The notes below the pieces were generated by a model, which was not told the origin of the DNA, made no database searches, and saw only the letters and a list, made by a program, of their open reading frames with translations. Shown in pieces: positions 23,557 to 32,361 of a stretch of DNA of 64,000 bases (its first letter is position 1; every line of letters begins with the position of its first letter). This stretch comes from Acetomicrobium flavidum (GTDB lineage Bacteria; Synergistota; Synergistia; Synergistales; Acetomicrobiaceae). Both the position numbers and the translations under genes were made by a program. Location of the stretch: positions 558,001 through 622,000 of the forward strand of contig NZ_FSQZ01000001.1 in NCBI RefSeq assembly GCF_900129645.1. Reading direction: 5' to 3'.

Positions 23557-24768
23557 TCAGTCAATTTCTATTTTAACGCGAACCGGCCCTTCTGTGTAGA
23601 TATCGGAGTCAGCAATGACGCTTATGGTGAAAGGAGGTTTTGCCTCGCTAAGGCCGTCTACAACGTCAAAAAATTCCGTGGCCTCGATGTTGCCGACCGT
23701 GCCGGTTATGGGGTCCGGTATCACGCCGTCCCTTTGAGCCTTGAGATTGACCTGCCTGAGCAGGTTGTAAAGTGCCTGCTCGGCCTCGGCCTCGTTTAAG
23801 GACTTGGCGACGAACTCACTTGCCAGCACCTCGCCCTTCCTGTAGACCAGGACGCTGTCGTGCACCTCTATCTTGCAGTCTATCCTCTCGCCGATCACTG
23901 CATTGGAGGCAACCTCCAACCTGATGACCTTACGCGTTTTAGTTTCCTTTATTTTCCGCAAGGCTCTATCCAGTTCTTCGGGACTTATGAAGATCTCTAT
24001 CCTTTCGGGACGAAGGCCCGTTCGCACCGAGAGGGCCAATTTGGCGTTGGCCTTGAGCTTATCGAGGATGCCTTTAACTTCCTCTTCCGTCAGCCCGGAA
24101 GGATCCACCGGCATCTGCATCAAAAGCTCGCCAGCCAGGACTAAAATTTTTCCTTCCTTCATCTTTTCCAAATTTGCCCTCAATTCATCGGCTTGAGCCT
24201 TGAGGTCGGCAATTTGGGCTTCCAGGCTATCCCTTTCCTTTCTCATGGCCTCAAGCTCCTTGCTCAGCCTTTCGCGGTCACGCTCCAGGGTTTGTGCCCT
24301 CTTGGCAAGCCTCGCCACTTCTGCTTCGACCTTCTTTAACTTTGCCAAATTTTCGGCCAAACTCGACTCCACCTCGCGAAGCTGGCTTTCCTTGGCCAAA
24401 AGCTCCGATTGGCTCTTAAACAGATCCGTCTGAAGGGACTCAAGCTCGCCCCTGCTTTTGCTCAACTCGTCGGTTAAGGTGGATATCTCGCGCTGGATGT
24501 ATTTCATGTTAAAGAGGGCCACTCTCACCGTGTCGGACGCCATGGCCATGACGAACAGCGTGACCAGGGTTATCAATATACCCGTCACCACGGTGATGAA
24601 ACGAGATGTGTATTTTGGCCTCATACCAAAGAGGCTGATCCTCCGCTTGCCTAGCTTCATGCCCAAGATATCGCCTATGTAGGCAACTAGGGCGCTTATG
24701 ACGACCAAGGAGACGACCAGCTCCCAGTTGAGCTCGCTCAGTCCGTATTGCAAGGGCCCACCCCCCAT
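23557..24768 (-). CDS. DUF3084 membrane-anchored coiled-coil protein
   Basis: A 403-residue protein with two predicted membrane helices (about 15-38 and 58-80), then a long coiled coil (about 85-215, heptads rich in E, K, L, S) and a C-terminal globular part with GVIPDPITGTVG and PFTISVIADSDIYTEGPVRVKIEI. This is the layout of DUF3084 proteins known from cyanobacteria and some Firmicutes; their role is unknown. The short loop ILGMKLGKRRISLFGMRPKYTSR between the helices looks positively charged and cytoplasmic. The start could be ATG 24768 or TTG 24753, the latter having a G-rich box directly before it. Confidence 0.82.
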   Translation of the reverse strand: MGGGPLQYGLSELNWELVVSLVVISALVAYIGDILGMKLGKRRISLFGMRPKYTSRFITVVTGILITLVTLFVMAMASDTVRVALFNMKYIQREISTLTDELSKSRGELESLQTDLFKSQSELLAKESQLREVESSLAENLAKLKKVEAEVARLAKRAQTLERDRERLSKELEAMRKERDSLEAQIADLKAQADELRANLEKMKEGKILVLAGELLMQMPVDPSGLTEEEVKGILDKLKANAKLALSVRTGLRPERIEIFISPEELDRALRKIKETKTRKVIRLEVASNAVIGERIDCKIEVHDSVLVYRKGEVLASEFVAKSLNEAEAEQALYNLLRQVNLKAQRDGVIPDPITGTVGNIEATEFFDVVDGLSEAKPPFTISVIADSDIYTEGPVRVKIEID

Positions 24769-24811
24769 TAGAACATATCACTTAAGCTCAAAATTTGCCA
24801 CAGGAAAACTT

Positions 24812-24840
24812 AAAAAAGGCGGGTCGTAACCCGCCTTTTT
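24812..24840 (-). terminator. Rho-independent terminator after lat
   Basis: Seven-bp stem GGCGGGT/ACCCGCC (24818-24824, 24829-24835) with a CGTA loop, six A on one side and five T on the other. On the minus strand the stem is followed by six U, ideal for ending the lat transcript; it could work both ways. Confidence 0.93.
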
Positions 24841-24867
24841 GCCTTCAAAGTAAGTTTCAAAAGGGAT

Positions 24868-26235
24868 TTAAATTTCCTTGCTTATCTCGGCCAATGCTTC
24901 CCTCGCCAGGGAAAGTCCGCGATCTATCTCCTCGGGGGCAATGTTTAAAGCCGGACGGAACCTCACCGAACGGGTCCCGCAGGGGAGGATCAGGACGTGT
25001 TTTTCCTGCATCTTCTTTAAGAACTTTGCCCTTATGTCGGCGCAGGGGAAGTCGAAGGCGCACATAAGGCCCTTGCCGCGCACGTTGGATACGAGGTTGG
25101 GAAACTCGGCGCCAATGGCCTGAAGCCCGTTAAAAAGCTGAGGCCCTGCAACAGTTGCCACATAGTGCAGGACGTTATCGTCGCGGTAGATCTCGAGGTA
25201 ACGGGTGGACCTTACCATATCGCATATGTTGCCGCCCCAGGTGGAATTGATGCGGCTAGATACGGTAAAGCAGTTTTCCGGGACCTCGTCGACCTTGGGG
25301 CCGACCATGATGCCGCAGACCTGGGCCTTCTTGCCGAAGGCAACTATGTCGGGGGTGACCCCGTGATGCTCGAAGGCCCACATCTTTCCCGTGATCCCCA
25401 TGCCGCACTGGACCTCGTCGAAGATGAGCATGAGGTCATATTCGTCGCAAATCTTTCGAAGCTTCTTGAAGAACTCGGTCCTGAAGTGGTTGTCTCCGCC
25501 CTCGCCCTGGATGGTCTCTATGATTATTGCGCAGTAGGCGTCGGGGTCATCCCAGAGGTGCTTTAATATCTGGCTTTCCGAGACCTCCTCCTCCCACCTT
25601 ACGGCCTCTATGTGCTGCTCAAGCGGCCAGGTTATCTTGGGATTGAGCACCCTGGGCCAATCGTATTTGGCGAAGTACTGATGCTTGTTGGGATCGGCGG
25701 TATTGGTCAGGGAAAGGGTGTAGCCGCTCCTTCCGTGGAAGGCATCCCTGAAGTGTATTACCTTGGTCCCCTTCTTGCCGTCCATGGCCGCACCTTTGGT
25801 GATCTTGCCCTGGGCCAACAACTTCCTTACCTTCCAGTCCATGGCCACCTTTAAGGCGTTTTCTATGGCCAGGGTGCCGTAATCTATGAAAAATAGGTGG
25901 TTGAAGCCCTTTGGCACCGCTACCTCGGAGAAGGTCTTCACGAACTCGGCCATCTCAACGGTGTAGATGTCGGAATTTGCCACCTTGTTTATGGCAGCCC
26001 TGAAGATCTTTTCCTTGAACTCATCTGTCGTAAGTTTAGGATGGTTCATGCCGAAAGGAGCCGAGGCAAAGAAGGTGTAAAAATCCAGCCACTTTTCTCC
26101 GGTTCGCGCATCTACAATCCAACTTCCCTGAGATTTTTCCATATCGATGACTATGTTAAAGCCGTCGCGAAGGATCCACCTCTCCAACACCGGAAAAACC
26201 TCTTCTGGGGTAACCGCCCATCTGACATTAGCCAT
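24868..26235 (-). CDS. lat: L-lysine 6-transaminase
   Basis: A 455-residue class III aminotransferase that moves the epsilon-amino group of lysine to 2-oxoglutarate, giving allysine. AFGKKAQVCG at about 299-308 holds the PLP lysine, IFDEVQCGMG gives the pyridine-binding Asp273, and IIIETIQGEGGDNHFR and SRINSTWGGNICDMVR match the lysine-specific subgroup rather than ornithine or GABA transaminases. It has its own 115-nt upstream gap with a 12-bp palindrome and a strong terminator, so it is a single-gene unit. A role in lysine fermentation or catabolism is inferred. Confidence 0.92.
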   Translation of the reverse strand: MANVRWAVTPEEVFPVLERWILRDGFNIVIDMEKSQGSWIVDARTGEKWLDFYTFFASAPFGMNHPKLTTDEFKEKIFRAAINKVANSDIYTVEMAEFVKTFSEVAVPKGFNHLFFIDYGTLAIENALKVAMDWKVRKLLAQGKITKGAAMDGKKGTKVIHFRDAFHGRSGYTLSLTNTADPNKHQYFAKYDWPRVLNPKITWPLEQHIEAVRWEEEVSESQILKHLWDDPDAYCAIIIETIQGEGGDNHFRTEFFKKLRKICDEYDLMLIFDEVQCGMGITGKMWAFEHHGVTPDIVAFGKKAQVCGIMVGPKVDEVPENCFTVSSRINSTWGGNICDMVRSTRYLEIYRDDNVLHYVATVAGPQLFNGLQAIGAEFPNLVSNVRGKGLMCAFDFPCADIRAKFLKKMQEKHVLILPCGTRSVRFRPALNIAPEEIDRGLSLAREALAEISKEI

Positions 26236-26256
26236 ACCTAACGCCTCCCGTTATTG

Positions 26257-26268
26257 TAATGATCATTA
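26257..26268. promoter_or_regulatory. Perfect palindrome upstream of lat
   Basis: TAATGATCATTA is a perfect 12-bp palindrome 22 bp upstream of the lat start. It sits where a repressor would block transcription or early elongation. The surrounding gap is AT-rich, and no clear -35/-10 pair could be fixed. Confidence 0.35.
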
Positions 26269-26350
26269 ACTCACAAATAGCACAAGTTTATATTTACATT
26301 CTAACGCCAAGGAGGAATATATACAAGCAAATTAGGCATGGGTAACTTAA

Positions 26351-26779
26351 TCAAAGGCCCAAGGGGGAAGCCTGGGCCAACAGGCTTTCTATGATCTCGG
26401 GAGGCCAAAATTTGCCCTCTCCTATGCCGGGACACCTGCTTGACTCAAGTTTCCAGCTGCGAGGGCTTGCAAGTAATGAAGGCCAAAAGGGATACAGCCT
26501 GCATTGAAGAGGCCTTGCCTCGTAGACCCTGCACCTTCCGGCCTCCAAGAGCACGCAATCCCCATTTTCCTTCTCCTTTAGGCTTATGCGGCCAAATACG
26601 TTGCGGGTATAGCCTCGCAAAAACACATCGACGTCCAACCCCAGGAGGAGGGCGATCCTTTTGGCCTCGACCCTATTTAACCACACAAAGCCGGGCTGTC
26701 CGCCACAGCAGGCGGCACAACCCTTGCATGAAAAATATAAACCGTCTTTCCACCATCGTTTATTTTCTTGTTTGATCAC
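26351..26779 (-). CDS. YkgJ-type cysteine-cluster protein
   Basis: A 142-residue member of the YkgJ/Fli-B-like zinc or iron-chelating family. FSCKGCAACCGGQPGFVWLN gives Cys18, Cys21, Cys24 and Cys25; GDCVLLEAGRCRVYEARPLQCRLYPFWP provides the second cluster with the RPxxCRxYPF motif. FliB-like relatives methylate flagellin lysines, but this short form has only the cysteine domain. It overlaps the end of flgJ by 20 nt, so it is co-expressed with the rod/ring genes. Confidence 0.85.
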   Translation of the reverse strand: MIKQENKRWWKDGLYFSCKGCAACCGGQPGFVWLNRVEAKRIALLLGLDVDVFLRGYTRNVFGRISLKEKENGDCVLLEAGRCRVYEARPLQCRLYPFWPSLLASPRSWKLESSRCPGIGEGKFWPPEIIESLLAQASPLGL

Positions 26780-27068
26780 CTTGTTTCACGATCTCCTCAT
26801 ACAGAAACTTCCACAGGCCCACGCCGCCAAGGCGAGACAGTTGATCGCTCGCCATTTCAAGGGCGACGTCTTCCATTTGATGGAAGGGCTCCTCTGCGCC
26901 GGGGCCCAAGGCCTTGGCCGCCGCCAGCTGATGCTTCCATACCTGTGCCAACAGCAAAGCCTCAAAGGACTGACAGGCTTTTTGCAGCTTTTCTCTGTCA
27001 CGCAGGGCCTCATCCGCCTTTCCTGCGTAAATGCCTTTATCGAAGGAAAGGTGATCTACAGTCGACAT
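26760..27068 (-). CDS. flgJ: Rod-binding protein (FlgJ N-terminal type)
   Basis: A 102-residue protein equal to the rod-binding domain of FlgJ (LQKACQSFEALLLAQVWKHQ, EDVALEMASDQLSRLGGVGLWKFLYEEI). The muramidase domain of proteobacterial FlgJ is absent, so another enzyme must open the peptidoglycan. It starts 1 nt after the flgI stop. Confidence 0.9.
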   Translation of the reverse strand: MSTVDHLSFDKGIYAGKADEALRDREKLQKACQSFEALLLAQVWKHQLAAAKALGPGAEEPFHQMEDVALEMASDQLSRLGGVGLWKFLYEEIVKQGDQTRK

Positions 27069-27069
27069 T

Positions 27070-28191
27070 CTACATCACCACCAGTTCGCCGTGAAGGGCA
27101 CCGGCATCGTTGATCGCCTGAAGAATGGTTATTATATCCCGCGGCGTGGCACCTATGGAATTCAAGGCGTTGACAAGATCTTCGACCGATGAGCTTGCCG
27201 GCATCGACACCACCTGTCCCTTTTGTTCCTCCACCGCGACCTGGGTGCGCGGTACCACTGCCGTCTGTCCTCCTGCAAAGGGCTCCGGTTGAACGACCTT
27301 CGGCGCTTCGGCGACGGCAACGGTCAAATTGCCGTGAGACACGGCGACGGCGCTTATCTTCACGTTCCCGCCCATGACTACGGTGCCCGTCCGCTCGTTT
27401 ATAACAACCCTTGCCGTCATGTCCGGCCTAAGCTGAAGCTGCTCCAGGGATGCCACGAAACTCGCGGGACTTTGGGAGTAGGCAGGAGGAAAGGCGACCT
27501 CGACCCTACCCGCATCCACAGGCATGGCTACCTGGCCGAACTTGGCGTTTATGGAAGAGGCAAGCCTTTGGGCCGTCGTGAAGTCGGGCTGACGAAGGAG
27601 CAGAGTCAGTTTGGAACCGTCGGCAAATTCCATGGAGACGTCTTTTTCGATTATGGCTCCGCCGGGAATCCTGCCGGTTGTGGTGATGTTCTTTGATACC
27701 TGCGCAGCCGCTCCACCGGCAGAAAAACCACCTGTAGTGACAGGGCCCTGCGCCGCAGCGTAAACCTGGCCGTTTGCGGCCTTAAGTGGCGTCTGAAGCA
27801 GTACGCCCCCCTCCAGGCTTCTGGCATCACCAAGCGCGCTGACCAATACATCGACGCTTTGCCCTGACCTTGCAAAGGCAGGAAGATTGCAGACCACGGA
27901 AACGGCGGCAACGTTACGCGAGCGGATGTCCTTGGTATCGAGCGCAAGGCCGTACTGTTCGGCCATGTTTCTGATCATGCGCATTGCTATTCCCGTCCTG
28001 TCTCCCGTGCCGGGCAAGCCGACGACGAGGCCCATGCCCGTCAATTGGTTAGCCCTGACGCCTTCAACGGCTGCTATGTCTTTAACTCGAACAACGGGAG
28101 AAAGGGCCTGTTCCGCAGCTAATGCAGGAAGACAAAAAGACGCGGCAAGCGCAAAAGACAACACGGAAATTGCGGCAAATCGCTTAAACAT
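27070..28191 (-). CDS. flgI: Flagellar P-ring protein
   Basis: A 373-residue periplasmic protein with a signal peptide (FAAISVLSFALAASFCLPALA, cleavage near residue 26). VRVKDIAAVEGVRANQLTGMGLVVGLPGTGDRTG is the FlgI signature; RVVINERTGTVVMGGNVKI and the C-terminal LVNALNSIGATPRDIITILQAINDAGALHGELVVM are standard. It forms the ring in the peptidoglycan layer and implies a diderm envelope. Confidence 0.97.
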   Translation of the reverse strand: MFKRFAAISVLSFALAASFCLPALAAEQALSPVVRVKDIAAVEGVRANQLTGMGLVVGLPGTGDRTGIAMRMIRNMAEQYGLALDTKDIRSRNVAAVSVVCNLPAFARSGQSVDVLVSALGDARSLEGGVLLQTPLKAANGQVYAAAQGPVTTGGFSAGGAAAQVSKNITTTGRIPGGAIIEKDVSMEFADGSKLTLLLRQPDFTTAQRLASSINAKFGQVAMPVDAGRVEVAFPPAYSQSPASFVASLEQLQLRPDMTARVVINERTGTVVMGGNVKISAVAVSHGNLTVAVAEAPKVVQPEPFAGGQTAVVPRTQVAVEEQKGQVVSMPASSSVEDLVNALNSIGATPRDIITILQAINDAGALHGELVVM

Positions 28192-28207
28192 GACTACACA
28201 CCTCTTT

Positions 28208-28789
28208 TTAAAACAGTGCCTGAAGTATCTGGGTTATAAGCCCTGGTTTTTGCACCCTGGACAGGGAGCCCTTGCCTTCGACAAGAAGCTCGGGGTTTGC
28301 CACCTTGGTGCTGGATATGGTGTTGTCGTAGGATACATCCCGAGGCCTTATGACGCCCCTGAGCGTGAGCTTCAGGTTTTCGTCGTGAGTCTTAAGGTCC
28401 CTATAGCCTTCTATCACCAGGTTGCCGTTGTCCTGCACCTCGGTAACTATACAGCTGACCCTGGTCTTTAGGGAATACGTCCTTGTGGAGCTGCTGTCTC
28501 CGGACATGTCGGTATTGGCCTCGACGCCAAATTTGCGGATGAAATCAAATATGCCCGTACCATCGTCTACCTCATGTTCTATGTCCTTCGTGAGGTCGGT
28601 CTTGGCCTTGTCGCTGGCGCCAATGCTTTCTTCGACTATCACCGTGACGATGTCCCCCACTCCGGAAGGCTTGGGATCGGCATACAGGTTTGAGCCGTCC
28701 TGCCAGAGGGACTGAGCCCTTGCCTGCCCGCCAAGGCATGCCAAAAGCAAAATAAGGAATACAACTACAATTACAATATGTCTTTTCAT
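28208..28789 (-). CDS. flgH: Flagellar L-ring protein
   Basis: A 193-residue protein with a hydrophobic signal segment ending LLACLGGQARAQS. LLAC at residues 15-18 could be a lipobox, as in enteric FlgH, but ARA-Q is an equally good ordinary cleavage site. Core motifs are VGDIVTVIVEESIGASDKAKTD, NGNLVIEGYRDLK and LRGVIRPRDVSYDNTISSTKVANPELLVEGKG. It builds the outer-membrane ring. It overlaps flgA by 4 nt. Confidence 0.95.
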   Translation of the reverse strand: MKRHIVIVVVFLILLLACLGGQARAQSLWQDGSNLYADPKPSGVGDIVTVIVEESIGASDKAKTDLTKDIEHEVDDGTGIFDFIRKFGVEANTDMSGDSSSTRTYSLKTRVSCIVTEVQDNGNLVIEGYRDLKTHDENLKLTLRGVIRPRDVSYDNTISSTKVANPELLVEGKGSLSRVQKPGLITQILQALF

Positions 28790-29694
28790 GAGTTTTCCTC
28801 CTTAGCCATGACTACCCCTTCGCCTACGACCTGACCCGTGATCACCTTGCGGCTGTCCGGGTTGACGACCCTTATCACGTCGTTTAGGGCTCCTGAATCT
28901 AGGGCCTTGGCGATCGTCTCGATGGTCACCGTCCCTGCCCTGGAATAGAAGCGCACTTTTTCTCCCCTCTTTACCAAAAAGACGGGCTCGACGTCGCATC
29001 CACATATGGGTTCACCCGCCTCAAGGGGCCTTTTAAGCCTTCGGCCGTATAAGTCATCAGCAGAACCGGGGATCCTCTCGTCGCGACAGGGAGAAGTCAT
29101 AAAGCTTACGTCGTCCGGCTCCAATATCTTGCCGAATTCAAGCTGGCGTGCCGCCGTAAACATGGGCGCGATCCATCGAAGCTGGAAACGTTTGTAGCGC
29201 ACGGACCCGTCCTTGGTGCGCACCTTGACGGATACGTTCTTGATCCCGACTTTGACCCTGGAGACGTCAAGTATTTCTCCGTCTATTTTATCGCATGATT
29301 TGGCCTCAAGCTTCCACGGCCAGGCTATCTGGCTGCGAATAGCGTTTAGGTAGGGGTCTTCAGCTGCGACCTTCATGTCGCCCGGAAAGATCACGGAGAT
29401 GGTGAAGTCCTTCAACCCGCAGGATTTAATGGACTGCAGGATGAGGCCCTTTGTAACGTTGGAATTTGACGGCACAATTGGTACATTTGCCACAGCCATG
29501 CAATGCCTGGGATCTCCTGATATGTTCGATATGGCACCAAGCTTTACGGCAGAGGAAGAGGGCAATACCACGACTTGGTCGATTTTCACCATCACGTCAG
29601 GCGCTGCAAGGGCCGCTCTAGCAACGATGAAGCCCAGGGCGGACGCAAAGAGGATGCAAAATAAAACATCAAAAACCGCTTTGCGCCGCGGCAT
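28786..29694 (-). CDS. flgA: P-ring assembly chaperone
   Basis: A 302-residue exported protein with a signal segment (VLFCILFASALGFIVARAALA). The C-terminal SAF/FlgA domain has LEFGKILEPDDVSFM, LKRPLEAGEPI, VKRGEKVRFYSRAGTVTIETIAKALDSG and NPDSRKVITGQVVGEG. The N-terminal part is longer than in enteric FlgA (about 220 residues). It helps FlgI polymerise in the periplasm. Confidence 0.93.
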   Translation of the reverse strand: MPRRKAVFDVLFCILFASALGFIVARAALAAPDVMVKIDQVVVLPSSSAVKLGAISNISGDPRHCMAVANVPIVPSNSNVTKGLILQSIKSCGLKDFTISVIFPGDMKVAAEDPYLNAIRSQIAWPWKLEAKSCDKIDGEILDVSRVKVGIKNVSVKVRTKDGSVRYKRFQLRWIAPMFTAARQLEFGKILEPDDVSFMTSPCRDERIPGSADDLYGRRLKRPLEAGEPICGCDVEPVFLVKRGEKVRFYSRAGTVTIETIAKALDSGALNDVIRVVNPDSRKVITGQVVGEGVVMAKEENS

Positions 29695-29697
29695 GAA

Positions 29698-30486
29698 TTA
29701 TCGCCTCAGGTTATTTGCAATTTGAAGCAGCTCGTCGGCCGTCTGTATCGTCTTGGAATTGGCTTCGTAGGCTCGTTGGGTGACTATCATGGCCACCATC
29801 TCTTCGACGACCTGGACGTTTGACATCTCAAGGGTGCTCTGGCGAAGAGTGCCCAAGCCCTCTTCGCCCGGCTGTCCCAGTATGGGAAATCCGCTAGCCG
29901 GAGTCTCCAGGAAGAGGTTTTTGCCCATGGCCCTTAACCCCTGGGGGTTGACAAAACGGGCCAGCTCGATCTGGCCGATTTGGTTTGGCTCCACATCGCC
30001 CGGCTGTCTGACGTAGACCTCGCCAGTCGGGCTTATGGTGAGCTCCACGGTATCCTCGGGGATTGTGATCTGTGGCTCCAGGAGGTAGCCGTCGGAAGTG
30101 ACTATCTGTCCGTCTCCATCCAGATGCCAACTGCCGTCTCGAGTGTAGGCGATGGTGCCGTCAGGCAGGGTCACCTGAAAGAATCCGTCCCCCTCTATGG
30201 ATATGTCCAAGGGATTGTCCGTGACCTGCAGGTTGCCCGGGCTCATTATGCGACCGGTACCAACGAGCCTGGTGCCCAAACCCACCTGGATGCCCGTAGG
30301 TATCATTGAATCGGGCTCTACGGGTGCTCCCGGTTCCCTCGCCACCTGATACATGAGGTCCTCAAACTCCGCCCTCATCTTCTTGTATCCCGTGGTGTTG
30401 ACGTTTGCAAGGTTATTGGAGATGACGTCAAGGTTTGATTGCTGGGCGATCATCCCCGTAGCTCCTGACCATAAGGCGCGTATCAT
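29698..30486 (-). CDS. flgG: Distal rod protein
   Basis: A 262-residue axial protein. [35 protein letters not shown] and the ending [31 protein letters not shown] pattern identify FlgG. I chose ATG 30486 with AGAGG about 8 nt upstream; the GTG at 30495 lies in that box. Confidence 0.95.
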   Translation of the reverse strand: MIRALWSGATGMIAQQSNLDVISNNLANVNTTGYKKMRAEFEDLMYQVAREPGAPVEPDSMIPTGIQVGLGTRLVGTGRIMSPGNLQVTDNPLDISIEGDGFFQVTLPDGTIAYTRDGSWHLDGDGQIVTSDGYLLEPQITIPEDTVELTISPTGEVYVRQPGDVEPNQIGQIELARFVNPQGLRAMGKNLFLETPASGFPILGQPGEEGLGTLRQSTLEMSNVQVVEEMVAMIVTQRAYEANSKTIQTADELLQIANNLRR

Positions 30487-30515
30487 TCCTATCACCTCTT
30501 GCTAAAAATCGAGAA

Positions 30516-31289
30516 TCACGACCTGCCGAAGGTCGTTATCAAGGATCCCGTCTGTTCATCCTGAATGCTCAAACTGCGTGCGGCCGCCTCGTATGCCCTT
30601 TGGCCTTCTATAAGACGTACCATCTCGTATACCACGTTGACGTTTGATCTCTCAAGCGCCCTTGGCACAAGCCTGGCTGCCCCCACAGGTTGGGCTCCTC
30701 CGGATTCGGCGCTTGCCTGGAGCAAGCTCTTCCCCACATTCCTCAAGTACGTGGGATTTTGAAAGGTAACAACCCCAACCCGGCCCACCACATTGCCGTC
30801 GGCTATCACGGACCCTCCTTCGTCGATCTCCACGAAGGAAACGTTGGCCACACTGATCGGAGCTCCGTTTCTGCCCAAAACGTTAAGCCCTTCCTGGGTG
30901 ACCAGGTTGCCGCGCGAATCAAGGGCAAAGTTGCCGGCCCTGGTGTAAAAGACGTTGCCGGCCCTGTCGCCTACGACGAAAAAACCGTCTCCTGAAATGG
31001 CGACGTCCAGGGGGTTGCCAGTCACCTCGATCGCACCCTCGGAAGTATCCATAGCAGTCTGCGAAAGCACCACGTTTAGGCCCGAAAGGCCGATGGGCTG
31101 ATACGACGCCCCCTCAAAGGGAGCCAAGGATTCCCTGCGCTGTATCAACACCTCGGGAAAGGTCTTTTCGACCGAGATGCGCCTTCTAAAGCCCACGGTA
31201 TCGACGTTGGCCAAGTTGTTGGACACCACGTCGATAGTCTTTTCCTGAACCAGCATTGCCGATGAGGCGCCGTATATGCCGCGATACAT
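30516..31289 (-). CDS. flgF: Flagellar basal-body rod protein (FlgF/FlhO type)
   Basis: A 257-residue rod protein with MYRGIYGASSAMLVQEKTIDVVSNNLANVDTVGFRR at the start and VYEMVRLIEGQRAYEAAARSLSIQDE at the end. GGTGGA precedes the ATG. It follows mreB by 31 nt, as flhO follows mbl in Bacillus, and so is best viewed as the FlgF/FlhO equivalent. Confidence 0.92.
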   Translation of the reverse strand: MYRGIYGASSAMLVQEKTIDVVSNNLANVDTVGFRRRISVEKTFPEVLIQRRESLAPFEGASYQPIGLSGLNVVLSQTAMDTSEGAIEVTGNPLDVAISGDGFFVVGDRAGNVFYTRAGNFALDSRGNLVTQEGLNVLGRNGAPISVANVSFVEIDEGGSVIADGNVVGRVGVVTFQNPTYLRNVGKSLLQASAESGGAQPVGAARLVPRALERSNVNVVYEMVRLIEGQRAYEAAARSLSIQDEQTGSLITTFGRS

Positions 31290-31320
31290 CCGGGAAGTCC
31301 ACCTTTCTTTTTTTGAGATT

Positions 31321-32361
31321 CTAGCGGCTCGAAACTCTCTTAATGGAGGAATAGACTGCTCCCGCTTCCTTCAAGGCGCTAAGCTCCTCAAGCGCCTTGC
31401 CGGTGCCTAAGGCTACGCACTCCAAGGGCGATTCGGCCACGTAAGTGTTTATCCCCGTCTGTTCAAAGATTAGCTCTGGAAGTCCCTGGAGCAACGCTCC
31501 TCCTCCGGTCAAAACTATCCCTCTGTCAATAATATCGGCAGAAAGTTCCGCCGGCGTTAGCTCCAAAACGCGCCTTATGCTCCTGATTATCGACGAGACT
31601 ATCTCCGAAATCGCTTCCTGTACGTCGTTCGTCGTCAACTCTACCTGCCTTGGCAGGCCCAAGATGATGTCTCGGCCCTTCACGACCATGGACTTCAGCT
31701 CGTCTCCTGAGACCTTGCGGCAATTTCCTATGGATATCTTCAAAAGCTCGGCGGTCTGGGAACCTATCTCGAGGTTGTACTTCTTGCGGACATACCTTAT
31801 TATCGCCTCGTCCATGGCGTCGCCTCCAAGACGCAGGGATTCTGCAACCACAAGGCCACCCAAGGATATGACGGCTATGTCGGAGGTGCCTCCGCCTACG
31901 TCCACTACCATGTTGCCCCGCGGTTCTTCCACCGGAAGTCCGGCACCTATGGCAGCTGCCATTGGTTCCTCTATGAGGTAGGCCTCCTTTGCACCCACTT
32001 CCAGGGCTGCTTCGAGGACAGCCCTTCTTTCCACGTCGGTGGCACCCGACGGCACGCCGATCATCACGCGATGCCGCAACAGCCGATTGACGCCCGACAT
32101 GATCTTTTTGAGGAAATGGCGTATCATGGCTTCCGTCATCGTGTAGTTTGCTATGACCCCGCTTTGAAGCGGACGCACGGCAATGACGTTGCCGGGCGTG
32201 CGCCCCAACATCCTCTTGGCCTCGGAACCGACGGCCAGAATTTTATTCGTGTTCTGGTCTATGGCCACCACTGACGGTTCCGTCATCACTACTCCCTTTC
32301 CCTTGATGTAAATCAATATCGTTGCAGTGCCCAAATCTATGCCTATATCCAATCCCAACAC
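31321..32361 (-). CDS. mreB: Rod-shape actin homologue MreB/Mbl
   Basis: A 346-residue actin-like protein that guides side-wall growth. The phosphate-1 motif LGLDIGIDLGTATILIYIKGKG, VDVGGGTSDIAVISLGG, EEPMAAAIGAGLPVEEP and GIVLTGGGALLQGLPEL are all present. I choose GTG 32361: AGGAGG lies 8-9 nt before it and the actin fold begins directly, whereas the longest frame to 32412 adds 17 unrelated residues. Its start overlaps the truA end by 19 nt. Confidence 0.93.
   Translation of the reverse strand: MLGLDIGIDLGTATILIYIKGKGVVMTEPSVVAIDQNTNKILAVGSEAKRMLGRTPGNVIAVRPLQSGVIANYTMTEAMIRHFLKKIMSGVNRLLRHRVMIGVPSGATDVERRAVLEAALEVGAKEAYLIEEPMAAAIGAGLPVEEPRGNMVVDVGGGTSDIAVISLGGLVVAESLRLGGDAMDEAIIRYVRKKYNLEIGSQTAELLKISIGNCRKVSGDELKSMVVKGRDIILGLPRQVELTTNDVQEAISEIVSSIIRSIRRVLELTPAELSADIIDRGIVLTGGGALLQGLPELIFEQTGINTYVAESPLECVALGTGKALEELSALKEAGAVYSSIKRVSSR

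Noticed and set aside
26356-26378. GGCCCA/TGGGCC stem at the end of the YkgJ-type gene as terminator
   Set aside because: Only 6 bp, inside the coding end and followed by just three U; too weak to call.
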